NCBI RefSeq assembly: GCF_949987535.1
Contig: NC_080067.1
Location: 26,688,039 to 26,752,038 of the forward strand
Length of the DNA stretch: 64,000 nt
Direction: 5' to 3'
Source of the DNA: Balaenoptera acutorostrata
Lineage: Eukaryota; Chordata; Mammalia; Artiodactyla; Balaenopteridae
The translations under genes and the position numbers were made by a program. Numbering within the stretch: the stretch's first letter is position 1; every line of letters begins with the position of its first letter. Shown here one piece after another: positions 44,900 to 55,680 of the stretch. The notes under the pieces are model-generated. The model was not told the origin of the DNA and ran no database searches. It worked only from the letters and a program-made list of their open reading frames with translations.

Positions 44900-45780
44900 G
44901 AGAGGGAGATCCCTTTATTCTGTCACAAGCACCAGGATCACCTCTAAGCTGTACATGCACAGCATCAACCCAAAGCATCATAGCCAAGACTTTGAAATCT
45001 GAACTACAATATCATCCACTGCCCATGCCCTAGATAGGGACATGCATGGAATAGACCCAAAGCAGCATAACAAAGTCTTTGAAACCCAGATAAACATTGG
45101 AACCACTGCCACAGATGGCAAGAAAGAACTTGCAGTTTGAACCCAATCAGATTGATTGCCTGCTAAAACAATAAAATCAACATTCTGCAGAGAATTTAAC
45201 AGGACCCAAAGATTCACCACATAGTGTTCCAAAGTACTCAGCACACAAAGAATCAGGGCAATGTTACCAACTCTCAAAAGAAAATACAATCAACAGATGT
45301 CAGTTCCCAGATGATCCAGATGTTGGAATCGTCAGACAAATACTTTAAAAGAACTATTGTAAACATGTTCCATGAGGTAAAGGTAATACTCTCAAAATGA
45401 ATGGAAAGGTAGACATTATCAGCAGAAAAATAAAAACTATTTTTAAAATGAAAACTTGAGAACTAAAAAGGAGACTATGAATCTATGAAATTGAAAAGTC
45501 ACTGAATGAGCTCAAAAACTGAATGGAGAGGACAGAGACAAGAGTCAGCAAACTTAAAAACAGATCAGTAGAAATTATTTGATCTAAACAACAAAGAAAA
45601 TAAAACACTTTAAAAATGAATACAGCATCAAGAACCTATGGGAAAATATCAGAAGGTCTAACATTTGTGACATTGGAGTGCCGGAATTAGAAACAGATTG
45701 GCACAGAAAACAAATATTTAAAGAAATAGTGACCAAAAACTTACTAAATTTTGTGAAAGATATGGGAATGAGTCTTTCTC
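44900..45780 (+). mobile_element. L1/HAL1-like ORF1 region remnant
   Basis: Purine-rich text with 'aagaactattgtaaacatgt', 'gagtcagcaaacttaaaaac' and 'gtctaacatttgtgacattg', 'gagtgccggaattagaaac' follows the L1 ORF1 order of old L1M or HAL1 elements. No frame is preserved. Confidence 0.5.
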
Positions 45781-45784
45781 TATG

Positions 45785-46215
45785 AATGGGCACAGAATGG
45801 AAAGATATTTATGTTCCATGTGAATGCTCACCAAAGGACATCCACTGCAGAGGAGACTCTTCATAACACGGACAAGATGGAATGTTCTGTGGATATCAGT
45901 CACCCCAATGTTTGCTCTATAGATGATGTATGAAGTGGGCATGTTGGCAGGGATGGCAGCTATACACAAGCTCAACAACATGAACTTCCCCTCACTAAGG
46001 CTGACTTAGTTACTGCTGTTACCAAGGGTCTAACTTACCAAAAGAAGAGCCCAGCCCCAAGCTCCTCGTGTGGCACAATTCCCTAAGAGAATTAGACAGC
46101 CACCTAGTGGCAAGTTGATTATACTGCACCCATTTCATCGTGGGGTGGGTGGCAACATATTCTCACTAGACTAGGTATATATTTTGGATATGAATTTGTC
46201 TTCTCTAACCGTAAT
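45785..46215 (+). mobile_element. ERVL-type endogenous retrovirus pol (integrase) fossil
   Basis: The translated text, with frame breaks, follows the order of an ERVL integrase: a cysteine-poor remnant of the zinc-binding N-terminus, then the start of the catalytic core (a W-Q-V-D-Y-type segment near 46109-46123). The fragment is cut off by the next L1M. It is broken, lacks most of the core, and there are no LTRs beside it. Described only as an old, dead copy. Confidence 0.6.
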
Positions 46216-47012
46216 GCTTCTGCCAGTTTAGCAGTTTCCTAAAAAATGAAACACACTCTTACCATATGGTTCAGCAATTCCACTCCTTGGTATTTACCCA
46301 GAGAAGCTGAAAACTTATGTCTACACAAAAACCTGCACATGGATGCTTATGACAGCTTTATTCATAATTGTCAAAACCTGGAAGCAACCAAGATGTCCTT
46401 CAGTTGGTGAATGGATAAATCAACTGTGGTACATAAAGACAATGGAATATTGTCTAAAAGAAATGAGCTATCAAGTCATGAAAAGACATGGAGGAAACTT
46501 AAATGCATATTATTAGATGCATATTAAATGCATATTATTAGTGAAGAAAAAAAAAAGCCAATCTGGAAAGGCTACATACTGTATGATTCCAATTACATGA
46601 CATTCTGGAAAAGGCAAATCTATGGAGACAATAGAAAGATCCATGGTTGCCAAGGGTTGGGGGGGGGGGTTAGGGAGGGAAAGGAGAATAGGCAGAGGAC
46701 AAAGGGTTTTTAGGAGAGTGACACTGCCCTGTGTGATACGATAATGGTGGACAGATGTCATTATACATTTGCCCAAACCCAGGGAATATACAACACCAAG
46801 AGGGAACCCCCTGTAAACTATGGACCTTGGCTGATTATGATGTGTCAACACAAGTTCATCAATTGTAACAAATGTATCACTTTGTGGGGGACGTTGATAA
46901 TGGTGGGACCATCCTTGTGTGAGGGCAGGGGGCACATGGGAAATCTCTGACTTTCCACTCGATTTTGCTGTGAACCTAAAACTGCTCTAAACAATAAATC
47001 CTTTTTTTTTTA
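46216..47012 (+). mobile_element. L1M 3' end (first of three)
   Basis: 'accatatggttcagcaattc', 'gtatttacccagagaagc', 'atggaatattgtctaaaag', 'ggttgccaagggttgg' with a G-run, and the tail 'aacaataaatcc' plus T/A run fit a complete L1M 3' segment. Confidence 0.75.
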
Positions 47013-47372
47013 AAGCACTCCCAAAAGGTTACATACTGTGATACAAACAATTCCATTAATATAACATTCTGAAAAGGACAATGTTATAGATATGGAGAAC
47101 AGATTAGTGGTTGCTAGGGGTTAAAATTGGGGGAGGGGGGAGTGAAGAAAGGGGGTGTGGCTAGCAAGGGCAACCTGAGGGATTTCCAACCTGTGACGGA
47201 CTGGCTATCAATGTCAGTATCCTGTTGGTGATGGTGTACTATATTTTTGCAAGATGTTACCATTGGAGGAAACTGGGTAAAGGGTACACAGCACCTCTCT
47301 GTACTATTCCTTACAACTGCATGTGAATCTACAGTTATCCCAAAATTAAAAGTGTGATTTTTTTTAAAAAAA
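47013..47372 (+). mobile_element. L1M 3' end (second of three)
   Basis: 'ggttacatactgtgatacaa', 'agattagtggttgctagggg', 'gttaccattggaggaaactg' and 'cagttatcccaaaattaaaa' then T/A run. It repeats the 3' order of its neighbour with another subfamily's text. Confidence 0.72.
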
Positions 47373-47695
47373 GGAATGGACTGCTAATACACTCAACAAC
47401 ATGAATGAATCTCAAAACATTGTGCTGAGTGAAAGAATCCAAACGCAAAAGAACATATACTACATGATTCCATTTTTGTAAAATACAAACTATTCTATAA
47501 GTGACAAAAAATAGATCAGTGGTTACATGGAGCTAGGGGCAAAGGGGGATGGAATGCAGGTGATGAAAATGCTTTTTGTCTTAATTGTGATAATGGTTTT
47601 ATGAATGTAAATAACGGATAAAACTCATTGAATCACACACTTTAAAGATGTGGTTTATCCGAAATAAATTATTTCTCAATAAAGTTGAGAAGAAA
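47373..47695 (+). mobile_element. L1M 3' end (third of three)
   Basis: 'gaatggactgctaatacact', 'caacaacatgaatgaatctc', 'gtggttacatggagctaggg', 'gataatggttttatgaatg' and 'aaattatttctcaataaag' form an independent L1M 3' end. Confidence 0.72.
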
Positions 47696-48084
47696 CAGAA
47701 ATAAGTTAATGGTCCAGAAACCAAGGTCTACAGGTCATGACATTATAGCTTTGAAAACCTCAGCCTGGCCAGGGAGGACTCACCAAGGTTTGGAGGAAGT
47801 CTTAAGAGCTAACCTAGCAATTAATCAACAAACACCTCTTTAGTCTCTTAACATATGAAAAACACACGTGGAGTTCTGCACAGAAAAGAACATAGCACAG
47901 TCCTGGAACCCACGGAGATGACCATCTGGCTGGAGAGACATGGCACACGTGAGGAATGGAGATGGACGTGCAGGGTACAACTGTGACCCTAAACAAGTCC
48001 AGGAAGAGGGGCAGCAGCCGCAGGGACAGGCCCAGAGAAGATGGGAGAAGTGAGCCAGAGATAGGAAAGGACACAGTAAACATT
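47696..48084. other. unique sequence
   Basis: Nothing supported. Confidence 0.35.
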
Positions 48085-48330
48085 GCTTCTTTCATTAACC
48101 AGTGGCATCACCACATGTGCCCTCACTCGCCTCCACTTGAAGTATCAGTCATGTTTGCCCCCTCCTTTGCCCCCTGCTTCACCCCCTTACCCAGGGGTCC
48201 TGGTAGATCATCCATCCTGATGTCTCTGGCATCTCTCTCTTCCTCTCCCTTTTCATTGCCACTTTCCCTGGTCATGACCTTATCAGCTTCTGCCCGAACC
48301 ACTGCAGAGCGTCCTGCCTCATCTCCCCAG
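48085..48330 (+). mobile_element. L2 LINE fragment
   Basis: 'accacatgtgccctcactcg' to 'ctcttcctctcccttttcat' is C/T-rich with spacing similar to the sense L2 RT-to-3' segment. Similarity is weak. Confidence 0.35.
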
Positions 48331-48376
48331 CACTAGGTTTCCACTCTCCTGTGCACAATGACTGCACAGGTCAGGT

Positions 48377-48720
48377 TTCCCAGAGGCAAAGCCTATGATG
48401 GGGATTCTTGTTCAAGTGATGTATTGGGGGGCGTGCTCGCAAAGAACGGAGCTGAGCAAAGCAGGATGAGGCAGAGGGAGGAACCAAGCAAGGATGTGCT
48501 CTAAGCTTGAGCCCTCAGGTAAGTTCAGAGGCACTAGTTGTACCAGAGCTGGTGCTACCCTGAGGCAAAGTGGATTGACTGCCTCCTCGGAGTGTCAGCC
48601 ATTGACTTGGGAGGCGGCGGGCAGGGCGTGCTATTTTTCAGGCAGAGTGGCTCAATTTGGCCAAGGACAACGCTTTAGAAAAAGGGGACAGCTGTGAGCT
48701 ATTAGCAGCAAACACTCAGA
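48377..48720. mobile_element. unassigned old repeat (possibly LTR-derived)
   Basis: The opening 'caggtttcccagaggcaaag', 'cctatgatggggattcttgt', 'gtgatgtattggggggcgtg' matches a common mammalian repeat whose name I cannot confirm. The opening resembles that at 25697. Confidence 0.45.
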
Positions 48721-49035
48721 AGCTGGGAGATGGCACCAACATAAAAAAGAGATTTAGGCTGGGTAGCAACAGCATTCACGACAATGACCTTCGATGACCT
48801 TCCCAACAAACTCATCTGCTTTCATCATGTCTGTGATTCAAACTGTCAGATGATTCCAACTGCACTGGGTTGGGGTGGGTGCACATAGCCCAAACTCTCC
48901 ATCTTCATGGAAGACCACCACGACCTAGTCCAAATCAAACCAACCTTCCTACTTTGTCCTCTCTCCCGCTCTCTCTCTCTCTCTCTCCCCCTCTCCCCCC
49001 TCCCCCTCCTCTCTCTCTCATCCATGGAGGTGAAG
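48721..49035. other. unique sequence with (CT)n
   Basis: A CT/CCTC low-complexity tract lies at 48961-49020. The rest is featureless. Confidence 0.6.
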
Positions 49036-49380
49036 TTGGCTAGTGAGCTGAAGCAATCATCCAGATAATTGCATTTCCTAATCCATTCGCTTTACAGCGA
49101 TCCAAACTGCCTGTATGGGTTGATCAAACAAAGCTATGAGTGCATCCCCTCCTGTCACTTTGGCTCTCAAGATGTTTCACTGAGGCCCGGTTTTCTTGCC
49201 TCCAGCTTAGAAGGGCTCAGAGAAGGCGGTCTGACACATGAATGGACCGTCAGGCTGCCAGGTGTGACATTCCAGCCCGATGCTCTCGATCCCACAGGTC
49301 TAATTGGGCTTCATAGGGATCACAGCCTTCTCGGGAGGACGCGAGCTGATTCAGTCTGATGGGAGTCAGGAGGCGCTGTC
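49036..49380. promoter_or_regulatory. repeat-free island, candidate conserved enhancer
   Basis: Motifs seen: TAATTGCAT (49066-49074), TAATCC (49079-49084, OTX/PITX-like), the T-box half-site AGGTGTGA (49260-49267), and 'ggtctaattgggcttc' near 49297. No coding signal and no repeat. Function inferred from motif content. Confidence 0.4.
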
Positions 49381-50329
49381 AGCTCCTGTCTCTGGGGCCG
49401 GGGCACCATGTCAACATGCTGATCCCAGACCAAGGCCACAGCCCCACACAGGGACACCAGGCTGGAAGCAGGGACAGTGTCACCATTTAAAGATGGCAAC
49501 AAAATGCAGAAAAGTGTTAGTGCCCTGCATCGGGGGGATGGACCTGTCCCCTAGGGGCTGGCAGACCTGGCCACTCAGCCCAGCACCTCTGGGTCTGATG
49601 CCCGCCCAGCACTACCCAAACCGTAACCGTCGCACCTTCCCTTCCAGAAAGTGTAGGTTGTGAATCCTTCCGCCACACTGTGCGGCCGGCACTGTCCCCC
49701 TCTTTCCACAGGCCGGGACCCTGAGGCTTCCGGAGATGCGGCCACCTGCCCAAGGCTACCTGCTACCCTCCCAGGACCTGAGATTCACATTCAAACCTAT
49801 TTTCCTCTCCTAACCATTCTACTCCAGAGAAAAGAAAACACGACCAAACAGGAAACAAAGTCTCGGATGAGAAAGGCTAGGTTCACGTGATTCTTCTTAG
49901 CCCAGGTAAGAAGGAGGCGTTGAAACGGGGTTTTCATGGCCCCCATCACTGCCTTTTCCATGTCGTTCTTCAGGAAGCGGAGAGGAGACACGGTCTCTTT
50001 GTACAGCTTTGGGGTCCAGGGAAGGAAGCCTGGGAGGGGGTCCTCGTACAGAACGAGAGGAAAGGCACAAAAGGCGGGATGACCCCTTCAGGGTCTTCAC
50101 GGGGTGGAAGGTGAGAGCTGAGCAGGCAGGAGGAATGGGGGGGAGGGGGCACCAGACAGGAAGCGGCTCAGAGGGAAAAGCACAAGCCTGTGATGGGATC
50201 CATCCGGCAGGGGCTTCGGAAGCGGAGCTACAGACCACTGCTCCTTACCCGGCACCTCGCGCAGCACCAAGCACACAGAAGACTATAAACGAATAAATGA
50301 GTAAATGAAGGGAAAAATCTGGGATACAG
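49381..50329. other. GC-rich unique sequence
   Basis: Overlapping frames on both strands with no domain. 'cttcttagcccag|gtaag' near 49903 and 'gtcgttcttcag|gaag' near 49973 look splice-like but do not pair into a convincing exon. No gene called. Confidence 0.4.
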
Positions 50330-50700
50330 ATAAAGGTGCGACTGCTGAAAGCTGCCCTGCTGAGAGCCAACCCCATTTATCGCATCATTTAGCGGAGAAA
50401 ATTCTTCTCCAGACAATGCAGAAGTGGGGCTGTAGCTCCCCTGAACCAGCAGGGCTGTCCCACCAGCCAGGGCCCAGGCCAGCCGCTTGCTCGTTAGTGC
50501 TGGGGGCTGCCTTGTGCCGCCCTTAATGAGATGTGACGGCTGAAGGGAAGCAGCTAATTGCATGATGTTTTATTAATCTTTTCTCCATGAAGTATTAATT
50601 GGGAGCTTTCACAGATACAAAGATCTGTCTGCTTCGTAACGGCTCAGGTTTGCGGTCTCTCTGCATGAACGTGTGAGAGTTTCCTGTTGAGAGATGATGG
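50330..50700. promoter_or_regulatory. repeat-free island rich in homeodomain-like sites
   Basis: TAATTGCAT (50555-50563), TTTATTAATC (about 50569-50578) and TATTAATTGG (50593-50602) occur within 50 bases. They lie between GC-rich DNA and a region with no repeats. Dense TAAT cores without repeats are typical of developmental enhancers. Not tested. Confidence 0.45.
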
Positions 50701-51971
50701 TGACAAGCACGAGTCCAGATCCTGTAGCAGGCGCACAGCTGACAGCCTCAGACGCCCGGAGCTGTCAAAAATGCCTTCATCGGTGAGCTGCTCTGCCAGC
50801 AGCCAGGGTTCTGTCCATAGGGAACAGGGGAAACATTGCTACTTGGTGCTATGCGATGGCTTAGACTAAGGAGAGATTTATGTCCAAATATCCAGCCCAC
50901 GGAGGGCCAAAAAGAGGTAGGACGCCTGCCAGAGGAAGCCATCAGCACCGCCATGGCAAGGATTGTGTTGTGAGACTCACCTCTGCCTTCCCCTCTTTTC
51001 CCTGAGATCACTTCACCTGGGAGGAAAAGATTGCAAAGAGAAACACGAGCCTCAAGTCAGGTGTGTTGACTGAATTCTGAGGGTGGCGGTTCCTGGAAGC
51101 AGGAGGGGAGAGCGTGGCTTCCGGGCATGGAGTGGGATAGGCGGAGACGGTTTGATGAGGAGCCTTGGCCCACTTCCCACCTAGTCCTGGAAGGCTGCTG
51201 TGGGATGCCCAACGGCCCGACATTGGACCCAAGTATTGTATCCCCCTGAAGGGGTTTCTGCGTGAGTGGTAGAAGCAGGAATGGCCACTCCCCTCAGCCA
51301 GCCCCACAGCCAGGACCCAACACCAGACACAGAGGCTGGTTCCACAGGAATAATTGGCCCCAGGGCCATGTGAGAGGATGCCCAGCCTGGTGAAAGGGCC
51401 ACTGGGCTATACCTCCAGGAGCCAAAGGGAGGTAAACCTGCCCCTCTGGTAGGTTCCCAAGAGATAGAGGGGCCACGGTGAGCACTGCCCCCAAACCCCT
51501 CACAGCACGGTCATGGAGAAACCAGCAAAGGGCTCCAGCGATGGCTGGAGCTGCCTGAAGCGGAGTAGTGTCTGCAACACTTCCCACGGCCAGCGTGGAG
51601 GAGGCTAAGGAGAGAGCCTTCCCCTCCCCGCCTCCCTTCCCTGTCTGTCTCCAGGGAGACCCCTGATGATATGCACTTGTGGGGAGAGGGGGGAACCTCA
51701 GGACCAGACCTCACACCCCCTTCCCAATCTAAGAAGGGAGGACCGCAACTCTAGCCTGCACTGGAGAAAGAGAAGAATTTGTCCAAAATGTTTGAGACTA
51801 ATAAATTCTTAAAACCTTTATTTTAAGTTTTTAAAATAATGAATAGGAGGAATAAGCTTTGACTTCCTGAATGAGTAGAACCTGCAACTGTTGGAAAGTG
51901 TGAAAATAAAACAAGGATCATGTTAACAGAATCACAAAGGGGCAAGGGGCATTGCATAAGGTAGATTTCCT
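50701..51971. other. unique sequence, no supported gene
   Basis: No known repeat. Minus-strand frames at 51008-51587 are GC-driven and have no domain. The right end (51780-51970) is A/T-rich. Confidence 0.4.
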
Positions 51972-52121
51972 TGTTACTCCAAGTGCAGTCCACAGACTGG
52001 CAGCATTGGCTTGTTAGAAAAGCAGAACATCTGCCGTTAGCCCAAACCAGCTGAACCAGAATCTGCATTTAACCATGATCCCCAGGTGATTCATAAGCAC
52101 ATTAAGGTTTGAGAATCACTG
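51972..52121. mobile_element. MER5-type hAT DNA transposon remnant
   Basis: 'ccaagtgcagtccacagact', 'ggcttgttagaaaagcagaa' and 'ccaggtgattcataagcaca', 'ggtttgagaatcactg' match the two ends of a MER5B-like element. Confidence 0.7.
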
Positions 52122-52974
52122 GTGTAGTTGAATGAAATAAAACATTTGATGTTTATATCTCAGTGAATTGAGATTTCTCAATCAACTGGTTACAGTAGAC
52201 AGGATCTGCTTCTGTTACTTGCGACCAAAACCTTAAACTAACAAAGAAATCATGAATAACATACCTCCTAGGATCAGCCCTTATCAAAGCAATAAGGGGG
52301 AATAGTTGGTCTTAGGGAATACTGAACCTGTCTTTGAGCCTCTCTGATGCCCAGTGCTTTCACCCAATCTCTCGCCAGCACAGAGCCCATTCTGCACCAC
52401 ACCCACCCAGGGAAAGCACATGGCCACAAGGACAGATTCTGCACACTCTGGGTACCATGGTCTGAATCAACACGGCAGCCCTGCTCTTCACCCTCCTGGA
52501 AGCCTGCTCTCCCTAACACTGAACTTTGTAAAACACCAGAAGTAAAATTAGTATCAGAATTAGAGCACAAAATTGCATTTCTCAGCTCAGATTTTTCTCC
52601 CCGACAGAATGGTAGCCACTCCAACCTCCCTTCCCAGCACCCCCAAGGGTGTCTCACAGGTGCGCGTGAAGGGTCTCTTCCATCACCCTTGTTGCTCCTC
52701 TCTCCTCCGGTTCCCTGCCGTGCTCCCTGCAGACTCGGGGCACAGCAGTCCTGCGTGCTGCATTGGAAGTTTTGACTGAGGGTACCTTCCCCCTAAAACC
52801 TGGGCACAAGCCTGCATGGGGCCAGAGGACAATCCCAACTATAGATCCTAGGAGCTCTCTAATCACTCTCACCTGAAACTTCTTCTCAAAGGATGTATTG
52901 TTTTCCATATATACATAGAGAGAGAGAGAGAGAGTTAATATTTGTCTTCCCCACTGGACAGTAGTCTCTGTGGG
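52122..52974. other. unique sequence, no supported gene
   Basis: Opposing frames at 52274-52775 (127 and 142 codons) cannot both be coding and neither has a domain. A (GA)n run lies at 52916-52936. Confidence 0.4.
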
Positions 52975-53065
52975 GGGGTGGGTCTAGCTCTCCTTGGTTC
53001 ACCACTGATATTCAGAACCAACCACATCACCAATGCTTACTGAATGAATAAATAGATAACTGAAT
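52975..53065 (+). mobile_element. L2/MIR 3' tail
   Basis: 'ccaatgcttactgaatgaat', 'aaatagataactgaattt' is the terminal tail shared by L2 and MIR. Confidence 0.45.
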
Positions 53066-53084
53066 TTGTTAAATAAGTAATAAC

Positions 53085-53230
53085 TTCCCACTTTGGGCAC
53101 ATCTCAACCACTCTGAGCCTCAGTTTCTTTATCTGTATAAGAGAGATTAGAGTATCTACCTGAGATGGTTGTCAGGAAGCTAACCTCTGTCCATAAAAGG
53201 TGCCTAGCACAGGACTCTGTACCAAGCAGG
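53085..53230 (+). mobile_element. MIR SINE fragment
   Basis: 'accactctgagcctcagttt', 'ctttatctgtataagagaga' and 'ggttgtcaggaagctaacc' are sense MIR core words. Confidence 0.65.
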
Positions 53231-53339
53231 ATTTCAAAAATATCTGTTTCCTTATTATGTAATGTTGGTGAAGTGGCATTCATTGCAAATCCGATACAGC
53301 GCCCATTAAATGCCTAAATATGCAGTTTTCTCTTACTTG

Positions 53340-53605
53340 GTCTGCACGGTCCAGCAAAACGGCACCTCGTCTCTGATGCCTTCCCCAGCCAGCGCCCCAT
53401 TCCTAGGTACCATTAGCTCTGCCTCTTCTGTGTTACTCTGGCACTTTATGTTACCCTGCCTCTGCTAGAACACTTACCATATTCGCTATAACCAGCTCTG
53501 TATGACTGTGACCTTCTTGAGGGCAGGGTCTTGTCCTTCACACCTCTGCAGGCTCCACACGTCACTGAATGTCTGAATGAATGGAGTGAGTGAATGAATG
53601 AATTA
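53340..53605 (+). mobile_element. L2 LINE 3' end
   Basis: 'tctctgatgccttccccagc', 'gaccttcttgagggcagggt', 'cttgtccttcacacctctgc' and 'gaatgaatgaattaatgg' give L2 3' order. Confidence 0.7.
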
Positions 53606-53659
53606 ATGGTCTCAAGCCTCTTCTCTTCTCTCCACGAGCTTTTTAGGTTGAGAAATATG

Positions 53660-53880
53660 CTTATTCATTTTGAACATGGGCTTTGAAATCTGACAATCCC
53701 AAACTTGAACCCAGGGTCAACTAATTACTACTTAGGTGACTTCAGGCAATTTCTTATCTGCTCCACACCTCCACTTCCTTGTATGTAATGTGGGGTTAAT
53801 AATACCTAATTCTCAGAGAGGTTTGGGGAATTCAGTTAGATAATGTCATTTATTAAATGCTTCATCAGTTGGAACTTACT
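53660..53880 (+). mobile_element. MIR SINE
   Basis: 'catgggctttgaaatctgac', 'gggtcaactaattactactt', 'tgacttcaggcaatttctta' and 'gtggggttaataatacctaa' follow sense MIR. Confidence 0.72.
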
Positions 53881-54369
53881 CTTAGCTGGTATACTAATGT
53901 ATATTTAGATATGAATGGTAAGTGAGTTCTCAATTTGCTCTCATTCCTAGGGTATCTATAAAGTTCACCTTGGGTCTCCTAAATTAAATATATTTGCCTT
54001 AGTCTTTACAAATAAATCAGGAATAGTGAAATTATAGAGACTTAGAGTATTCTGGAACTCAGTGACCTCGGAGAAACATCACCCACGAATGTCATTAACA
54101 TTTCTTTAGGCTGCCAATAGCGTTAATATACCCACCAACAAATATTTTCAGAGCCCCTACCATACCAATGTAGGGGGCGCTGAGAGGAGGGGAGGGATGG
54201 ATACAAAGCTGCAGGCAGTGAATCGCACCTGCAAGGAGGTTTAAGGGAAAATAAAAGACCAACGCCAAAAGGTTCATTTCACAATTCAGGAATACTCTGC
54301 CACTTCCCCCTTTGAGCTCCCATAGTGTTTGGACATACATCAAATACGGCGCAGGTTTTTAAATAATTT
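53881..54369. other. unique sequence
   Basis: Nothing supported. Confidence 0.35.
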
Positions 54370-54600
54370 TTAAATTCTATTAATCCACATTTATCTAGTA
54401 CTTTTACACTAAGCACTGTTCCGAGCACTTCACAAGTTTTAACCCTTTAATCTTCTCACCAACCCTCTGAGGTCGATATTAGGATTATATTTCATTGTAC
54501 AGATGGGGAAACTGTGGCACAGAGAGAGCAAGTCACCTGCCAAGATCTGACAGCTAGTAAATGGCACAGAAGGGGTGCAGCCCTGGGTCACCCTGCCTCT
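54370..54600 (-). mobile_element. MIR SINE, antisense
   Basis: 'ctagtacttttacactaagc', 'actgttccgagcacttcaca', 'gtacagatggggaaactgtg', 'gcacagagagagcaagtcac' and 'gacagctagtaaatggcaca' are classic antisense MIR. Confidence 0.82.
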
Positions 54601-54764
54601 GCCTAGTAACCGCCACTTCTGATCAATGCCAAAGGCGGTGGTGTTGAAGATGATGATAACAAATGACAAACTCCTCATAGACAGACAAGTCTTAATGGAG
54701 ACTTTTCGATGTCCAAAGCATTGAAAAGATACGGATGCCTCCATCCCCATATGTCATTAAAATT

Positions 54765-54920
54765 AAAAATTATAGTACTCTGGGGAATTCCCTGGAGACC
54801 CAGTGGTTAGGGAGTCCACGCTCTCACTGACAAGGGCCAGGGTTCAATCCCTAGTTGAGGAACTAAGATCCCACAAGCCACGTGGCCAAGAAAAGAAAAA
54901 AAAAAAATTATAATACTCTG
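54765..54920 (+). mobile_element. short CHR-type SINE with TSD
   Basis: AAAAATTATAGTACTCTG at 54765-54782 recurs with one change at 54903-54920. The insert starts 'gggaattccctggagaccca', has B box GGTTCAATCCC, and ends 'cacgtggccaagaaaag' plus A-run. Confidence 0.9.
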
Positions 54921-55173
54921 AAAATAAGTCACAAAAGTTTCATATATACTGACATTAAAATAGCTTTTCTTTAGATATTATGATTGCAAAATTCTGGAGG
55001 AGTTATTCAAGCTGAACATTTTGCAGTGTTTTTTCTGAGACCCTACTTGGCTGGTGACCTAAATACATGTTTGGTGCCTCCCAGCCCAGAGGGCAGTGTC
55101 CAGTACAGGGCATGTCCTATCTCTACAAAGGTTTGTTGAATGAATGCTTAACTGTGTGTTTCCCAATCTTGTT
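54921..55173. other. unique with L2-like tail
   Basis: 55080-55145 has an L2/MIR-like 3' tail ('caaaggtttgttgaatgaat'). The rest has no feature. Confidence 0.35.
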
Positions 55174-55306
55174 GGGTTGCCACATAAAATGCAAGATGCC
55201 TAGTTAAACTTGAATTTCAGATAAACGATAGCTTTTTAGTATAAGTATGTCCCATGTGATATTTAACTGACATCCTGTGTTTTTGTTAGCTAAATCTGGC
55301 AACCCT
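55174..55306. mobile_element. foldback-type repeat
   Basis: The left arm 'gggttgccacataaaatgc' with 'gcctagttaaac' is the imperfect reverse complement of the right arm 'gtttaact'-like text and 'gctaaatctggcaaccct'. The centre is 'agtataagtatgtcccatg'. The palindromic layout matches an old mammalian DNA-transposon-like repeat whose name I cannot fix. Confidence 0.6.
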
Positions 55307-55506
55307 ACCCTCTAGATTAGGAATTCACAGAAAGGAAAGTGAGTGTGGCTTGGAGCCAGAGAAGGGGCTGTTCTGGAAGAGATGGAGGGTGAGCTGACTC
55401 AGGAGGGAAACATAAAGGACAGTGTTAATGGTACCCCCTGGAGTTGTACAACCCCATGACCCTGAGAAATGGGAGGGGCGTTCCCGGCAGGGAAACCAGC
55501 ATGATT

Positions 55507-55680
55507 AAAGGCTAAAGTGAGGGGAGTTCCCTGGTGCCCTAGTGGTTAGGATTCCAGGCTTTCACTGCTGTGGCCCAAGTTCAATCCCTGGTCCGGGGAA
55601 GTAAGATCCTGCAAGCCGCGCAGCGCAGCCAATAAATGAATGAATGAACGAATGAATAAATAAATAAAGGCTAAAGTGAG
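55507..55680 (+). mobile_element. short CHR-type SINE with TSD
   Basis: AAAGGCTAAAGTGAG at 55507-55521 and 55666-55680. The insert starts 'gggagttccctggtgcccta', has B box-like GTTCAATCCC, and has a (GAAT)n/(AAAT)n tail. Confidence 0.93.

Noticed and set aside
49381..50329. Exon with splice-like words near 49903 and 49973
   Set aside because: The acceptor/donor-like words do not pair into an exon with a conserved-looking frame.
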